Positions 1 to 9,197 of a DNA stretch of 64,000 nt are shown one piece after another. Location of the stretch: assembly GCA_021824565.1 (NCBI GenBank), contig JAKAKL010000121.1, positions 1 through 64,000 of the forward strand. Reading direction: 5' to 3'. The DNA is from Bacteroidota bacterium (GTDB lineage Bacteria > Bacteroidota > Ignavibacteria > Ignavibacteriales > Ignavibacteriaceae). Position 1 is the stretch's first letter, and the number at the start of each line of letters is the position of its first letter. The notes beneath the pieces were generated by a model. That model worked only from the letters and a program-made list of their open reading frames with translations. It did no database searches and was not told the DNA's origin. Position numbers and translations under genes: made by a program.

Positions 1-2999
1 TTCTTCTTCACTGCCGATAGATCATTAACAAAGTTCTGACTTGTTACGTTTTTTATTTCCGTAAATACTTTTTTGTCTGTACTTTGATTTTCTGACGATT
101 GCTTTTCATCTTGCTGAAAACTTTGCCTGTCTGACGAATCGGTTTTAGCAATATTTATATTTTTATTTTGAACATCCGGTGTTTCGTTCTGAATAGAATT
201 GTCGGCTGAATTTGAAATCTTTTGGGAAGTGTTAGTTGCAACCGTTTGCGGCTCGGCAGAAATAGTCTGAATATTTTTTTGATTGTCATTAATTTTTTCA
301 AAGGAACTATCCGCAAGTAGTTCCTGACTTGTCGAATTTAATTTATCTTCGGCATATGCTGCATGTTTCATCTGGACATTGGAAACATTATTGCCATTAT
401 TTGCCGAAGTAACTTTGATACTATCATTACGCGTTAAATTGCCGTTTGTATTATTTATTCTGCTTACATTTTCTTCAGAAACTTCTTTACCCGTATCGAC
501 TAAATTTTCTTTTAGATTTTTCAAGCCATTATTATCAGATGTAGAATCAGAGACTTTTTTTGAAATAGACTTCTGATTCTGTTCAGCTAAATGACGTCCA
601 TCTGTTTTTGATATTCCAGTTTCACTTAACGAATTCTTAACCGAATTATTTTCTATCTTCGTCGGATCTAGATTTTGTTTTGATGAAATGTTGTAAACGG
701 AATTTTTGTTATTAATTCTTAGCTGGCTATCGTAATTCCTTATTGATATTTCACTCCAATCATTATTACCGGCTTTGGAATACAAAGCGGTTATTGGATG
801 CTCAGTATTTATTCCAGTTATTGAATTGGCTTTTGATACAGTAACTAGAATCTTTGAAGTCTGGGTATTTAGGTATCCGAAATCTGCACTAACATTTGCA
901 GGTAAGCCAGTTTGGAAAGATTGAGCATTACTGTATTCAATATCTAGATTTTTGAAGCTTGAGCTGTTTGCAGTTGCATTAACATTTTCTTCTTGAAAAA
1001 ACGGCAACTGCTGTTTAGTTCCTGTCTGGACTTCCTCGGTGATAGGTTTATTCAAATCAATGTGAAACGCGACGGAATCTTTTTCTTCACTTGAAGATGC
1101 AGTACCCAACATTTCTTGCGAAATATATTTTTCTTCAGCGGTTAACGTTTGATTTGAAACTGAAGCTGGGTCGCTTGATGACAGTTTAATGTTATTATCC
1201 TGCGAAACATTTTTGTTGCCTTCGCTGTTTGTGTTTATAATTCTAATTTCAGGTTTTTGGTCTGAAGTTGAAATTTCTTTATCTACAATATTCTGCTGCG
1301 CTGTTTTATTTATTTGCGGACTTACTGAAGATGCTGGTTCCTTTTGACCACTGGAAGTAAGTAAAACGTCAGCTTTATTTGAGACCATTTTCCCTAGTGG
1401 ATCAGCATTTGTATTATTGTTTTGGTTTTCCGATCCCAGTTCTTCAATCAATTTTGCTGAAAGTTTTTCCTTCTGATTAACTCCGGATGAAGGAATTTCA
1501 TTATCAACAAATTTATCTGCAATATTCTGCTGAGCTGTTTTATTTATTTGCGGGCTTACTGAAGATGCTGGTTCCTTTTGATCGGTAGAAGTAAGTAAAA
1601 TGTCGACATTATTTGAGAACGTTTTTCCCGGCTGATCAGCGCTAAAACTATCGCTTTGGTTTTCCGAAACTAAATTTGCTGTAAGCTTTGATGAAATTTC
1701 TTTTTGTTGTTTAGCATCGAACGTTGGGCTTTCTTTTACAACAAATTTATCTGCATTATTCTGCTGCGCTGTATTGCTTGCTTGCTGATTTACGGAAGAT
1801 GCCGTTGGCGTACTTAAAGTTTTCTGTCTAGCAGAAATAAATAATGCGTCAGCTTTTTTTGCAGCCGAAGTTTGAAATGAAGCAGTAATTGTATGATCAC
1901 TTGAATCTTCAGGAAGTAAATCTTTAGCAAGTTCCGTGGAAAATTTTTCATGTTGATTAACAGGTGAATTTTTTATCTTACTTTTTGATAAGACTGTTTT
2001 TGCTAAATCATTCTTAACCGGCTCGGTTTCATTTTTTAAATTTAATTTAGTGTTTGAATTAGCAAGCACTGTGCTAATTTTACTATCGCCATTTCCTTTA
2101 ACCGGCTCTTTGCCGAATTGACCGTACAAATCAGTTTGCGAAGAAATTTCAGGCGGCGTTTTAACTGCGTTTGTCAAATCAAGTGTTCCTGATTCGCTTG
2201 ACGGAGATTGAGATACAACATTAACATCAGCGCCTTGAATAGAACCAGTCATTGCTGGCTGAGTGCTTAAAATATTTTGGGCATTATTATTTGAGACTTC
2301 CGAATTATCACTATACACTTTTTCAATTGATTTATTTTCTTCAGCTATATTTTTAAATGAAGCAGAAGAGTTAGTCTCCGAATTAACTGGCTGCAGTTTT
2401 ACAGTATAAGCTGAACCTTGAATATTAATATTTAATGCAACCGGATTACCTGCACTTAGTAGTTTTGTAAGGTTGTCCGCTAACTTTTTAAGTTTTGAAG
2501 AAGAGTTAATTTTAGTAGAAGACTCTACAGTGCTTGTATCTTCAGTTTTTATTATTTCGTCTGCGCCCGATTTCTTTAAATAATTTGGAGAAGAATCCGC
2601 ATTCAAATTTAACTCGGAAGATGCTGATAAAGTTCCCTGCTGCTGATTTGAGGCGCTTAAAATAAGGTTAAGAGCCTTTTCGATTTCTTGTCCAATGCTT
2701 GATAAATTTAAAGATGACTGGCTAAAATTTGCAGATTCAATATTACTTTTACTAACAGAGTCCGCTCCGTTTTGATTTGAAGTTAAATCTTCAATCATGC
2801 TTTGCAAATCGGTTTGAACAGAGTTTAAAAGTTTCTTATCGGGAATAGCTTCTGTCCCTGTACTTTCATTAGAACCTTCATTAACAATCTTGATTATATC
2901 CGAGAATAAATATGTCGGATTGTTCAGCTTTAATTGCTTTGGCAGATCGATGGTTTCTGTTAGACCGGAATTTTGAACAAAAATTGGATTAAAAAACAT
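1..2999 (-). CDS. fliK: Flagellar hook-length control protein FliK (partial, C-terminus beyond left edge)
   Basis: An open minus-strand frame starts with ATG at 2999 and stays open for 999 codons to the window edge. FliK is exported and measures hook length, then switches the export apparatus from hook to filament substrates. The visible part is low-complexity, rich in Ser, Asn, Gln, Lys and Thr with almost no aromatic residues, as expected of the disordered FliK ruler. The conserved C-terminal switch domain would lie outside the window. The call rests on composition and on position: the ATG directly abuts the stop of the motE-like gene at the end of a fliE-fliJ run. Three tandem 78-codon repeats (1279-1980) lengthen it. 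At over 999 residues it is far longer than the roughly 400 residues of enterobacterial FliK. Confidence 0.75.
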   Translation of the reverse strand, partial: MFFNPIFVQNSGLTETIDLPKQLKLNNPTYLFSDIIKIVNEGSNESTGTEAIPDKKLLNSVQTDLQSMIEDLTSNQNGADSVSKSNIESANFSQSSLNLSSIGQEIEKALNLILSASNQQQGTLSASSELNLNADSSPNYLKKSGADEIIKTEDTSTVESSTKINSSSKLKKLADNLTKLLSAGNPVALNINIQGSAYTVKLQPVNSETNSSASFKNIAEENKSIEKVYSDNSEVSNNNAQNILSTQPAMTGSIQGADVNVVSQSPSSESGTLDLTNAVKTPPEISSQTDLYGQFGKEPVKGNGDSKISTVLANSNTKLNLKNETEPVKNDLAKTVLSKSKIKNSPVNQHEKFSTELAKDLLPEDSSDHTITASFQTSAAKKADALFISARQKTLSTPTASSVNQQASNTAQQNNADKFVVKESPTFDAKQQKEISSKLTANLVSENQSDSFSADQPGKTFSNNVDILLTSTDQKEPASSVSPQINKTAQQNIADKFVDNEIPSSGVNQKEKLSAKLIEELGSENQNNNTNADPLGKMVSNKADVLLTSSGQKEPASSVSPQINKTAQQNIVDKEISTSDQKPEIRIINTNSEGNKNVSQDNNIKLSSSDPASVSNQTLTAEEKYISQEMLGTASSSEEKDSVAFHIDLNKPITEEVQTGTKQQLPFFQEENVNATANSSSFKNLDIEYSNAQSFQTGLPANVSADFGYLNTQTSKILVTVSKANSITGINTEHPITALYSKAGNNDWSEISIRNYDSQLRINNKNSVYNISSKQNLDPTKIENNSVKNSLSETGISKTDGRHLAEQNQKSISKKVSDSTSDNNGLKNLKENLVDTGKEVSEENVSRINNTNGNLTRNDSIKVTSANNGNNVSNVQMKHAAYAEDKLNSTSQELLADSSFEKINDNQKNIQTISAEPQTVATNTSQKISNSADNSIQNETPDVQNKNINIAKTDSSDRQSFQQDEKQSSENQSTDKKVFTEIKNVTSQNFVNDLSAVKK
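1279..1980 (-). repeat. Three tandem 234-bp (78-codon) repeats inside fliK
   Basis: Copies begin at 1279, 1513 and 1747 on the plus strand, each 234 bp, so the reading frame is kept. Copies 1 and 2 are close to identical over their first 70 bases (the stretch starting ttatctacaatattctgctg against ttatctgcaatattctgctg). Copy 3 is more diverged but aligns without a net length change. The repeats encode Ser/Gln/Lys-rich segments with a shared QINKTAQQN-like core. Confidence 0.8.
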
Positions 3000-3608
3000 T
3001 TATTTCGCCAGTGTTATTCTGTTAGCTGTTTCAGGATTTAATGCAGATAAAATTTCTGCAGCTTGCTTTTGTCTCATAGAATAAATAATATCTCTGGCTA
3101 CATTATCGGAATAACTCTGAATAATTTTAGCAGCCTGCACGGGATCCATAGATTCATATAATTTTGCAGTTCGCTTTGTCCACAAAATGTAACTGCTGTC
3201 AGGCTTTGTTTTAGTGGTAGAAGTTTGAGGTTGTTCAACTTGTTTTACCTTAGTTTGATTAGCCTTAGACTTTTGCATTTGCTTAAGAAATGATTCCAAT
3301 GATTTTAAGCTGTCGATCAAAACAGAATCCGGTTGTTGATTAGCATAAACAGTATCCTTTTGTTGAACCGTATATATGGTGCGCAGCGAATCCAGCAGTT
3401 CGTTCTTCATTTGATCTTGCAAATTTTTTAGCTGCCCGTATGTAATTTTAGCTGTATCGCTGACAGCTGGCAGGCTTTCTTTGCTAACAACGGGCGTAAA
3501 ATCAAATTTAAAGATATCTCTGTAGCTTGAATTCAAATAAATTATGCCGGCTGTCGTCAATAAAAACGCCGCAAGAAATGAAATGATATATATTATTTTA
3601 GATTTCAC
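3000..3608 (-). CDS. MotE-like flagellar protein (MgtE-N type C-terminal domain)
   Basis: This 202-aa protein has one N-terminal membrane segment (about residues 6-25), a charged coiled-coil-like middle (about 45-145) and a C-terminal module (about 153-202) with the DPVQAAKIIQ and AAEILSALNPETA motifs. That module is the MgtE-N type domain seen in MotE, a periplasmic chaperone of the flagellar motor protein MotC, and in proteins encoded between fliJ and fliK in many flagellar operons. It overlaps fliJ by 4 bases and ends one base before the fliK start, so the three are probably translationally coupled. A structural or motor-assembly role is inferred from position and family. Confidence 0.7.
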   Translation of the reverse strand: MKSKIIYIISFLAAFLLTTAGIIYLNSSYRDIFKFDFTPVVSKESLPAVSDTAKITYGQLKNLQDQMKNELLDSLRTIYTVQQKDTVYANQQPDSVLIDSLKSLESFLKQMQKSKANQTKVKQVEQPQTSTTKTKPDSSYILWTKRTAKLYESMDPVQAAKIIQSYSDNVARDIIYSMRQKQAAEILSALNPETANRITLAK

Positions 3609-4042
3609 TTTTTCTGTCTCACAAACTTCTGGGAAGCTAGTTCATCAATAAATATTTTTTCTTTCTGCTTTTCCTGCTGATTGAAATTTTCGTGCATTGT
3701 CTCTTCAAGCGTATCAAATATTTTGTGCTCTTTACTTTTTTGTAACAGCTCGGATAATTTTTTTTCTTTTTCAGCTTTCAGCTTATTTATATCCTCGATT
3801 ATTGCCATTCTCTTTTTGTACAAGAACATTTCATAATTTTTTTTGAACTTAATATCTGCCACAAGCATTTCCTTAGGAAGAAGATTTTTTCTGCTCAATG
3901 TTTCCTCGTTCAAAAGCTTGTCGTGTTCTTTCTGAAGTTTGTCTATTTCCAGCTGGATTAAAGCAACTTCTTTTTGCGCCTTTTTTTCCAGGCTTTCTTT
4001 TACGTGTTTGATGGCTTCAAACTTATAAATAAACTTTGCCAT
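3605..4042 (-). CDS. fliJ: Flagellar export chaperone FliJ
   Basis: The 145-aa product is almost entirely charged alpha-helical coiled coil, rich in Lys, Glu and Leu. It opens with the FliJ-like pattern MAKFIYKFEAIKHVKE and is close to the usual FliJ length (about 147 aa). FliJ forms the stalk-like central subunit of the FliI ATPase ring and escorts export chaperones. The gene lies 6 bases downstream of fliI and overlaps the motE-like gene by 4 bases. Sequence conservation in FliJ is weak, so position and coiled-coil character carry much of the call. Confidence 0.8.
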   Translation of the reverse strand: MAKFIYKFEAIKHVKESLEKKAQKEVALIQLEIDKLQKEHDKLLNEETLSRKNLLPKEMLVADIKFKKNYEMFLYKKRMAIIEDINKLKAEKEKKLSELLQKSKEHKIFDTLEETMHENFNQQEKQKEKIFIDELASQKFVRQKK

Positions 4043-4048
4043 AGCTTA

Positions 4049-5377
4049 TTACAATGGTTTTTCTATTATTTGATTTAATCGCGAAATACTTTCTTCAAAG
4101 ATTGCTTTCTCTGTCATATCCTGCTTAAGAAAATTTCTCAGTAAATTAATTTTTGAAAGTGCATGATCGATTTGCGGATTACTGCCTTTTACATAAGCGC
4201 CGATATTTATCAAGTCTTCAGCTTCTTTATAAGTTGCTAGAATCTCGTTGAAAGCAATCGATCGTTTTCTATGATCGCTGCTTACTATATCCGGCATAAC
4301 ACGGCTGATACTTTGCAGAGGATCAACAGCAGGAAACTGCCCTTTGTTTGCAAGCTGTCGCGACAGCACAACATGACCGTCAAGTATTGAACGCACAGCG
4401 TCTGCAATCGGCTCTGTCATATCATCGCCGTCAACAAGCACCGTATAAAAACCAGTTATCGAACCACGCTCGGTATTGCCTGCTCTTTCAAGTAGCTTTG
4501 GTAGAATTGCAAAAACCGAAGGAGTGTAGCCTTTTGTAGTTGGCGGTTCTCCGACAGTTAAACCGATTTCTCTCTGTGCCATCGCAAATCTTGTAATTGA
4601 GTCCATCATCAAAACTACATCCATACCCTGGTTTCTAAAATATTCGGCAATCGTGGTTCCGATGAACGCGCCTTTCATTCTTATCAAAGCGCTCTTGTCG
4701 CTTGTTGCAACAACAACAACCGATTTTTTTAATCCTTCCTCGCCTAAATCTTTTTCAATAAATTCTCTTACTTCTCTTCCTCTTTCACCTATCAATGTAA
4801 TAACGTTAACATCGGCATTGGTGTTTCGGGCAATCATTCCCATTGTAACACTTTTACCAACTCCGCTCCCGGCGAATATTCCAAGCCTTTGTCCTTTGCC
4901 AACAGTTAGCAGCCCGTCAATTGATCTTATGCCGGTTTGCAGCGGTTCAAGAATTCTAACTCTCTGAAGCGGATTCGGAGGCTCACTGTGAATAGACATT
5001 AAATTAGAACAGCCGATTTCTCCTTTGCCGTCAATAGGATTTCCTAACCCGTCTATTACGCGACCTAACAACTCCATGCCAACACAAACCTGGAAATTTT
5101 TTCCAAGCGCTTTTATTTCACAAGATGGAGAAATATTTTGAACTTCTCCTAAAGCAATCGATAAAACTTTTCCTTCTTTAAACCCAACAACTTCTGACTT
5201 GCAGACTTCTTTCCCTTCGCGGTCCGTCACTATACAGATTTCACCCAGCGATGCGTTTGGACCCATCGATACTATTACCAGACCAACAACGTCCGATACT
5301 TTCCCGCTGACAACAATCGGATCATAACCGTTGATTATTCGCTTATATTTTCTCGATATTTTTTCTGCTGCTTCCAA
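4049..5377 (-). CDS. fliI: Flagellum-specific ATPase FliI
   Basis: This is the 442-aa ATPase of the flagellar type III export apparatus, related to the F1 beta subunit. The Walker A motif GSGVGKS is at residues 170-176 and the Walker B strand VVLMMD at 254-259, followed by SITRFAMAQREIG. An ERGREVREF segment (about 198-206) and a SRVMPDI segment near the C-terminus are typical. Length matches the family (about 440 aa). It starts one base after the fliH stop and ends 6 bases before fliJ, in the canonical fliH-fliI-fliJ order. No catalytic residue appears to be missing. Confidence 0.96.
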   Translation of the reverse strand: MEAAEKISRKYKRIINGYDPIVVSGKVSDVVGLVIVSMGPNASLGEICIVTDREGKEVCKSEVVGFKEGKVLSIALGEVQNISPSCEIKALGKNFQVCVGMELLGRVIDGLGNPIDGKGEIGCSNLMSIHSEPPNPLQRVRILEPLQTGIRSIDGLLTVGKGQRLGIFAGSGVGKSVTMGMIARNTNADVNVITLIGERGREVREFIEKDLGEEGLKKSVVVVATSDKSALIRMKGAFIGTTIAEYFRNQGMDVVLMMDSITRFAMAQREIGLTVGEPPTTKGYTPSVFAILPKLLERAGNTERGSITGFYTVLVDGDDMTEPIADAVRSILDGHVVLSRQLANKGQFPAVDPLQSISRVMPDIVSSDHRKRSIAFNEILATYKEAEDLINIGAYVKGSNPQIDHALSKINLLRNFLKQDMTEKAIFEESISRLNQIIEKPL

Positions 5378-6007
5378 TTAAATATTTTCCGAAGATAAGT
5401 TTGCTTCAAATTGTTTTTTTAACTCATTCAATTGCGTTGAAATCCTTGCGTCTACGTTGCCAATTTCTGTTTCTACGAGGCAGCCGCCTTTATCAATTCT
5501 CTCATCCGATTCAAAATTTATTTTTGAAAGCGATCCTTCCGAAAAGAAATTTTTATTTTCAATATTAAAATTCTTTAGATCATCCGGATTCAGCTTAACA
5601 AGCACTTTGTTGGCTCCAATTACTCTCTTCAGAGCTTCTGTTAAAATATTTTCTATTATGGAGTCTTTAGAAATTTCTCTCTCCAAAATTTTTTCAGCAA
5701 TTGCAACTGATAATTGTATTACCAGATTTTCAAAAGTCTGGCTGTATTCGGCTGCTCGCGCCTCAAGAACACTAATAATATTATTAAGCTCAGCATATTT
5801 TCTTTCCAGCTTTTGATTGTATGCTTTTTCTGATTCTTCTAAAGCAGTCTTTCTGCCGTCATCAAATCCTCTTTCATAATGCTGTGCAAACTGAAGCTGC
5901 AGGAGATCTTCGCTATTTTCTTGTTTAATTTGACCGCTGCTATATTGATTTCGAAGCGATACGTTCATCTTTTTTGATTTCATATTCAGCTTGATAATGT
6001 CAGACAT
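5378..6007 (-). CDS. fliH: Flagellar assembly protein FliH
   Basis: The 209-aa protein has a charged N-terminus, a Glu/Ala/Lys-rich helical middle (about 45-90, including the ERGFDDGRKTALEE segment) and a C-terminal domain with ILEREISKD and VRLN-like segments typical of FliH/YscL. FliH dimers bind FliI, regulate its ATPase activity and tether it to the C ring. The start overlaps the fliG stop by 8 bases and the stop abuts fliI. FliH sequences diverge strongly, so gene order supports the call. Confidence 0.85.
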   Translation of the reverse strand: MSDIIKLNMKSKKMNVSLRNQYSSGQIKQENSEDLLQLQFAQHYERGFDDGRKTALEESEKAYNQKLERKYAELNNIISVLEARAAEYSQTFENLVIQLSVAIAEKILEREISKDSIIENILTEALKRVIGANKVLVKLNPDDLKNFNIENKNFFSEGSLSKINFESDERIDKGGCLVETEIGNVDARISTQLNELKKQFEANLSSENI

Positions 6008-7022
6008 AAACTTCTTCCGCCCCGCCTCTAAGATTCAAAACTATTTCTCCATTTTCTTCCAATGATTTTATTACGTCGATAATTTTTGCCTGAGCAGCCT
6101 CTACTTCTTTCAATTTTACCATTCCCATATACTGAAGTTCTTCTTTTAATAGATCAGAAGCTCTTTCAGACATGTTAGCAAATATTTTTTCTTTCAGCTT
6201 TTCGTCGGCAATTTTTAATGAAAGAGCAAGGTCTTTCCGATCAACTTCTCTCAGCAATTTCTGGATATCCTTATCCTGGATGTTAACGATGTCGTCAAAT
6301 AGGAACATTAATCTTTTTATTTCGTAGGCGACATCCGGATCGCGCTGTTCGATGCCGGCCATTATTTCTTTGCTTAGCCCAACGTTAGTTCTGTTCAATA
6401 CTGCGGCGATGCTTTTTGTCCCGCCAATCTTGCTTAAAGACTGCCCCATATTCAAACCCGCCATATCGTCGACAACTTTTTCTATCTGCTTTAAAGTCTG
6501 TGGAGAAATTTTACCAAGCGTGGCAATTCTAAAGGCAACGTCGGTTCGCAGCGGCTCAGGTAGCTCTTTTAATGCCGATGCAGTTTGATCTGGATGAAGA
6601 TGCGAAAGAATCAGTGCAATGGTTTGCGGATGTTCTTTATTTAAAAAACTAATCAACTGGCTTGAGTCAGCTTTTTTTAAAACATCAAAGCCGCGAAGTG
6701 TTGTAAGGTTTTTTACTTTTTCAATAATTTCCACTGCTTTATTTAGCCCGAAAGATTTCTCAAGAACTGCCTGGGCATATTCTATACCGCCTTCAAGAAC
6801 ATATTCGCGCGCAGTAACCATGTTGTAAAATTCTTCCATCACGGCATCAACAGTTTGCGACGGCACATTCCTTACTTTAGTTATTTCGGTTGAGATCATT
6901 TCAATCTCAGAAGAGTCGAGATGTTTAAATACTTCCGAAGCGTTTTCAACGTTTAGGGCGATCACAAGCATAGCAGCCTTTTGGACACCCGGCAGATCTA
7001 TTGATTTTCTTTCTTTAGCCAT
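6000..7022 (-). CDS. fliG: Flagellar motor switch protein FliG
   Basis: The 340-aa product is the rotor component of the C ring that interacts with MotA and sets torque. The N-terminal domain (PGVQKAAMLVIAL, about residues 10-22) binds FliF. The middle domain carries the signature EHPQTIALIL at 130-139, and the C-terminal domain holds the charged RKDLALSLKIADEKLKEKIF segment used for torque generation. Family length is about 330-340 aa. It lies between fliF (5-base gap) and fliH (8-base overlap). Confidence 0.96.
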   Translation of the reverse strand: MAKERKSIDLPGVQKAAMLVIALNVENASEVFKHLDSSEIEMISTEITKVRNVPSQTVDAVMEEFYNMVTAREYVLEGGIEYAQAVLEKSFGLNKAVEIIEKVKNLTTLRGFDVLKKADSSQLISFLNKEHPQTIALILSHLHPDQTASALKELPEPLRTDVAFRIATLGKISPQTLKQIEKVVDDMAGLNMGQSLSKIGGTKSIAAVLNRTNVGLSKEIMAGIEQRDPDVAYEIKRLMFLFDDIVNIQDKDIQKLLREVDRKDLALSLKIADEKLKEKIFANMSERASDLLKEELQYMGMVKLKEVEAAQAKIIDVIKSLEENGEIVLNLRGGAEEVYV

Positions 7023-7027
7023 AACAG

Positions 7028-8626
7028 TTAAATAAATTCATCTTCATGAAGCCACGCATTTATAAGCTTAGCGGCTTCTACTGGGTTTTTAGAAACGTAG
7101 TTACTGATTTTTTCTTGCTGAATTCTTTTACGCGCAGCTTCGTCTGATATTTCATCTTCCAGATCGCCAAGCGGCAGCAAATTCTTTTTCATATTCATTC
7201 CAAGCTGCGGCGCTTGTTTTACAGCTGCTAATTCGGGTGCGGCAAAATTACCAGCATCAAATCCGCCGCCGTTATAAGTACCGATTATTATTTTTTCATT
7301 CTTTAACTTTTTCATCAAACCTTTGAGTAAAAATATTGATGCGACAATAGCGCCAACCATCATTATAGGATTCATCCATTTGTTTGGGTCATCTAACACA
7401 CCGGGAGTTTTTACTTTTACGTCTTCAATGTCTTTTGTCTCGAAAGGAATATTTACAATAGATATTTGATCGTTTCTTGTAGAATCAAGACCGACAGCGC
7501 TTTTAATAATATCTTCGAGCTTTTTCATGTCGTTTGTTGATCGGGGCTGATATTCCGTTTTAACATTATCTCCTTTTTTAACTTCTTTAGGGACATCATT
7601 TACAACAGCGGCTACTGTCAGTCTTTTAATATTGCCAGTTCCTTCAACAACTTTTTGAATGGTCTTGCTTATTTCATAATTGGTAGTAGTGTTCTGACTG
7701 TTTTGAGCGGAAGAATCACCCATACTTTTTCCGTTGTTATCTGTTTTTATAGTTTGTTCGCTGATAGCAACTTGAGAATTCGGATCGTATGATTCCATTG
7801 TCTTTTCAACTTGATCAAAATTTATGTCCGCATTTACTTCGATCATTGAATTTCCATAGCCGAGAACATTATCAAGCATCGATTGAGCTTTCTCTGCAAG
7901 ATATTTCTCAATTGATTTTTTAATTTCATATTGTTTGGAACTTGCAATCGCAAGCGGATCGTCATCCTCTTCTTTCGATAAAAGCTTTCCCTGCGTATCT
8001 ATCAAAGTAACTTTTCCCGGTGTTAACCCTTCAACGCTGCTTGATACAAGATTAACTATTGCAGCAATATTATTTTTAGTAATCGAATAATTATCTTTTA
8101 ATTTCAAGACTACCGCCGCTGTCGGCTGTTTTTGTTCGTCCTTAAAAACAGACTTTTGCGGAATAACAATATGAACTCTTGCGCCTTGAACTCCGTCAAT
8201 TTCCATGATTGTTTTTGCAAGTTCACCTTCAAGCGCTCTTTTATAATCCAGCTTCTGCATAAAGTCGCTCATTCCCATTGTTGTCTTGTCAAAAATTTCA
8301 TATCCAACTACGCCGGAGCTTGGAATCCCTTTTGAGGCTAATGACAATCTTATTTGATAAACTTTATCTTTGGGAACAGAGATAGTTTTTCCATTATCGC
8401 CTATTTCGTATGGAATTTTTTCGTTTGTCAATTGGTCCACAATTTTTGAAGCATCATCCTGCGTAAGGTTAGTGTAAAGCGGAGAATAATTTGGCTGGTT
8501 CAGAAATGAAAAAAGCACGATGAATAAAACAGTGGTGATACCAACAGTAACGCCGATTACAACTTTTTGCTGAAGAGACAGCTTATTAAAAATACTTACA
8601 ATTGCGCTTAATGGATTTTCTTTCAT
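7028..8626 (-). CDS. fliF: Flagellar MS-ring protein FliF
   Basis: This 532-aa protein forms the MS ring in the inner membrane. Membrane segments flank a large periplasmic part: one near residues 22-43 and one near 420-440 (PIMMVGAIVASIFLLKGL). Ring-building motifs such as YSPLYTNLTQDDASKI and RVHIVIPQKSVF are typical of the YscJ/FliF domain. The cytoplasmic tail ends with VEAAKLINAWLHED, the FliG-binding pattern. It sits between fliE and fliG in the usual order. Confidence 0.96.
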   Translation of the reverse strand: MKENPLSAIVSIFNKLSLQQKVVIGVTVGITTVLFIVLFSFLNQPNYSPLYTNLTQDDASKIVDQLTNEKIPYEIGDNGKTISVPKDKVYQIRLSLASKGIPSSGVVGYEIFDKTTMGMSDFMQKLDYKRALEGELAKTIMEIDGVQGARVHIVIPQKSVFKDEQKQPTAAVVLKLKDNYSITKNNIAAIVNLVSSSVEGLTPGKVTLIDTQGKLLSKEEDDDPLAIASSKQYEIKKSIEKYLAEKAQSMLDNVLGYGNSMIEVNADINFDQVEKTMESYDPNSQVAISEQTIKTDNNGKSMGDSSAQNSQNTTTNYEISKTIQKVVEGTGNIKRLTVAAVVNDVPKEVKKGDNVKTEYQPRSTNDMKKLEDIIKSAVGLDSTRNDQISIVNIPFETKDIEDVKVKTPGVLDDPNKWMNPIMMVGAIVASIFLLKGLMKKLKNEKIIIGTYNGGGFDAGNFAAPELAAVKQAPQLGMNMKKNLLPLGDLEDEISDEAARKRIQQEKISNYVSKNPVEAAKLINAWLHEDEFI

Positions 8627-8631
8627 ATTCT

Positions 8632-8922
8632 TTACATTTGAATTTGAGTCAACTGTTTATACATGTCCAAAGCTTTGTTGCGGATTTCCATAAGTAAATC
8701 TAGACTCGTCTTGGCTTTTTCACCTGCAATCATTACGTCCTGAATTTGAACGTTGCCTCCAGTTATAAATTCTTTTGTCAGTTTGTCTTCATTTTCCTGA
8801 TCTTTATTTACCTGCCCGAGAAAATTCGTAAAAAGATTTCCAAAGCCTTCATCGTTTGTTGATTCAACTTTATTTGAATTTATTATTTCGGGAATTGTGT
8901 TTTGTATAGAACTTATCTGCAT
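8632..8922 (-). CDS. fliE: Flagellar hook-basal body complex protein FliE
   Basis: The 96-aa protein ends with the FliE pattern VQIQDVMIAGEKAKTSLDLL followed by MEIRNKALDMYKQLTQIQM, close to family consensus. FliE joins the MS ring to the rod and is among the first exported substrates. Length (about 100 aa) and position immediately before fliF agree. Confidence 0.94.
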   Translation of the reverse strand: MQISSIQNTIPEIINSNKVESTNDEGFGNLFTNFLGQVNKDQENEDKLTKEFITGGNVQIQDVMIAGEKAKTSLDLLMEIRNKALDMYKQLTQIQM

Positions 8923-8924
8923 AT

Positions 8925-9194
8925 CTAACCTCGCTTGTCAAACATTGATCCGATTTTTACACCGGACATTTTTCCTGATCTCTGATAAAAATGATAGCCG
9001 GCAATTTCCGTTTCATTTTTCGGATAAAGATTTACAAAATAATTTTTCTCGTCTGCGGACAGATTAGTGCCGGCTTTTTTATCCGGCGCTTTTGTTTCTA
9101 TTTTAAAAGAAGACTCGTCAGTCTTTGCCCGCTTTACGGAACTATTTGAAACTTGAGGATTATAATTTCCAATCATGTTAGTTGAAATTTTCAT
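8925..9194 (-). CDS. Small protein of unknown function between flgC and fliE
   Basis: An 89-aa frame fills the gap between flgC and fliE with only 2-3 bases on each side, so it is co-transcribed and probably translated. I do not recognise a family. The N-terminal half (MKISTNMIGNYNP, then a Lys/Ser/Asp-rich stretch) looks disordered and resembles the start of exported rod or hook-associated proteins. The C-terminal half is more structured, with EKNYFVNLYPKNETEIAGYH and a GVKIGSMFDKRG tail. There is no signal peptide, membrane segment or cysteine. Position suggests a rod or MS-ring accessory protein, which is inference only. Confidence 0.7.
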   Translation of the reverse strand: MKISTNMIGNYNPQVSNSSVKRAKTDESSFKIETKAPDKKAGTNLSADEKNYFVNLYPKNETEIAGYHFYQRSGKMSGVKIGSMFDKRG

Positions 9195-9197
9195 TTG

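Noticed and set aside
379-576. Plus-strand 65-aa open frame within fliK
   Set aside because: It is antisense to a 999-codon open frame and hydrophobic only by reversal of a Ser/Lys/Glu-rich region.
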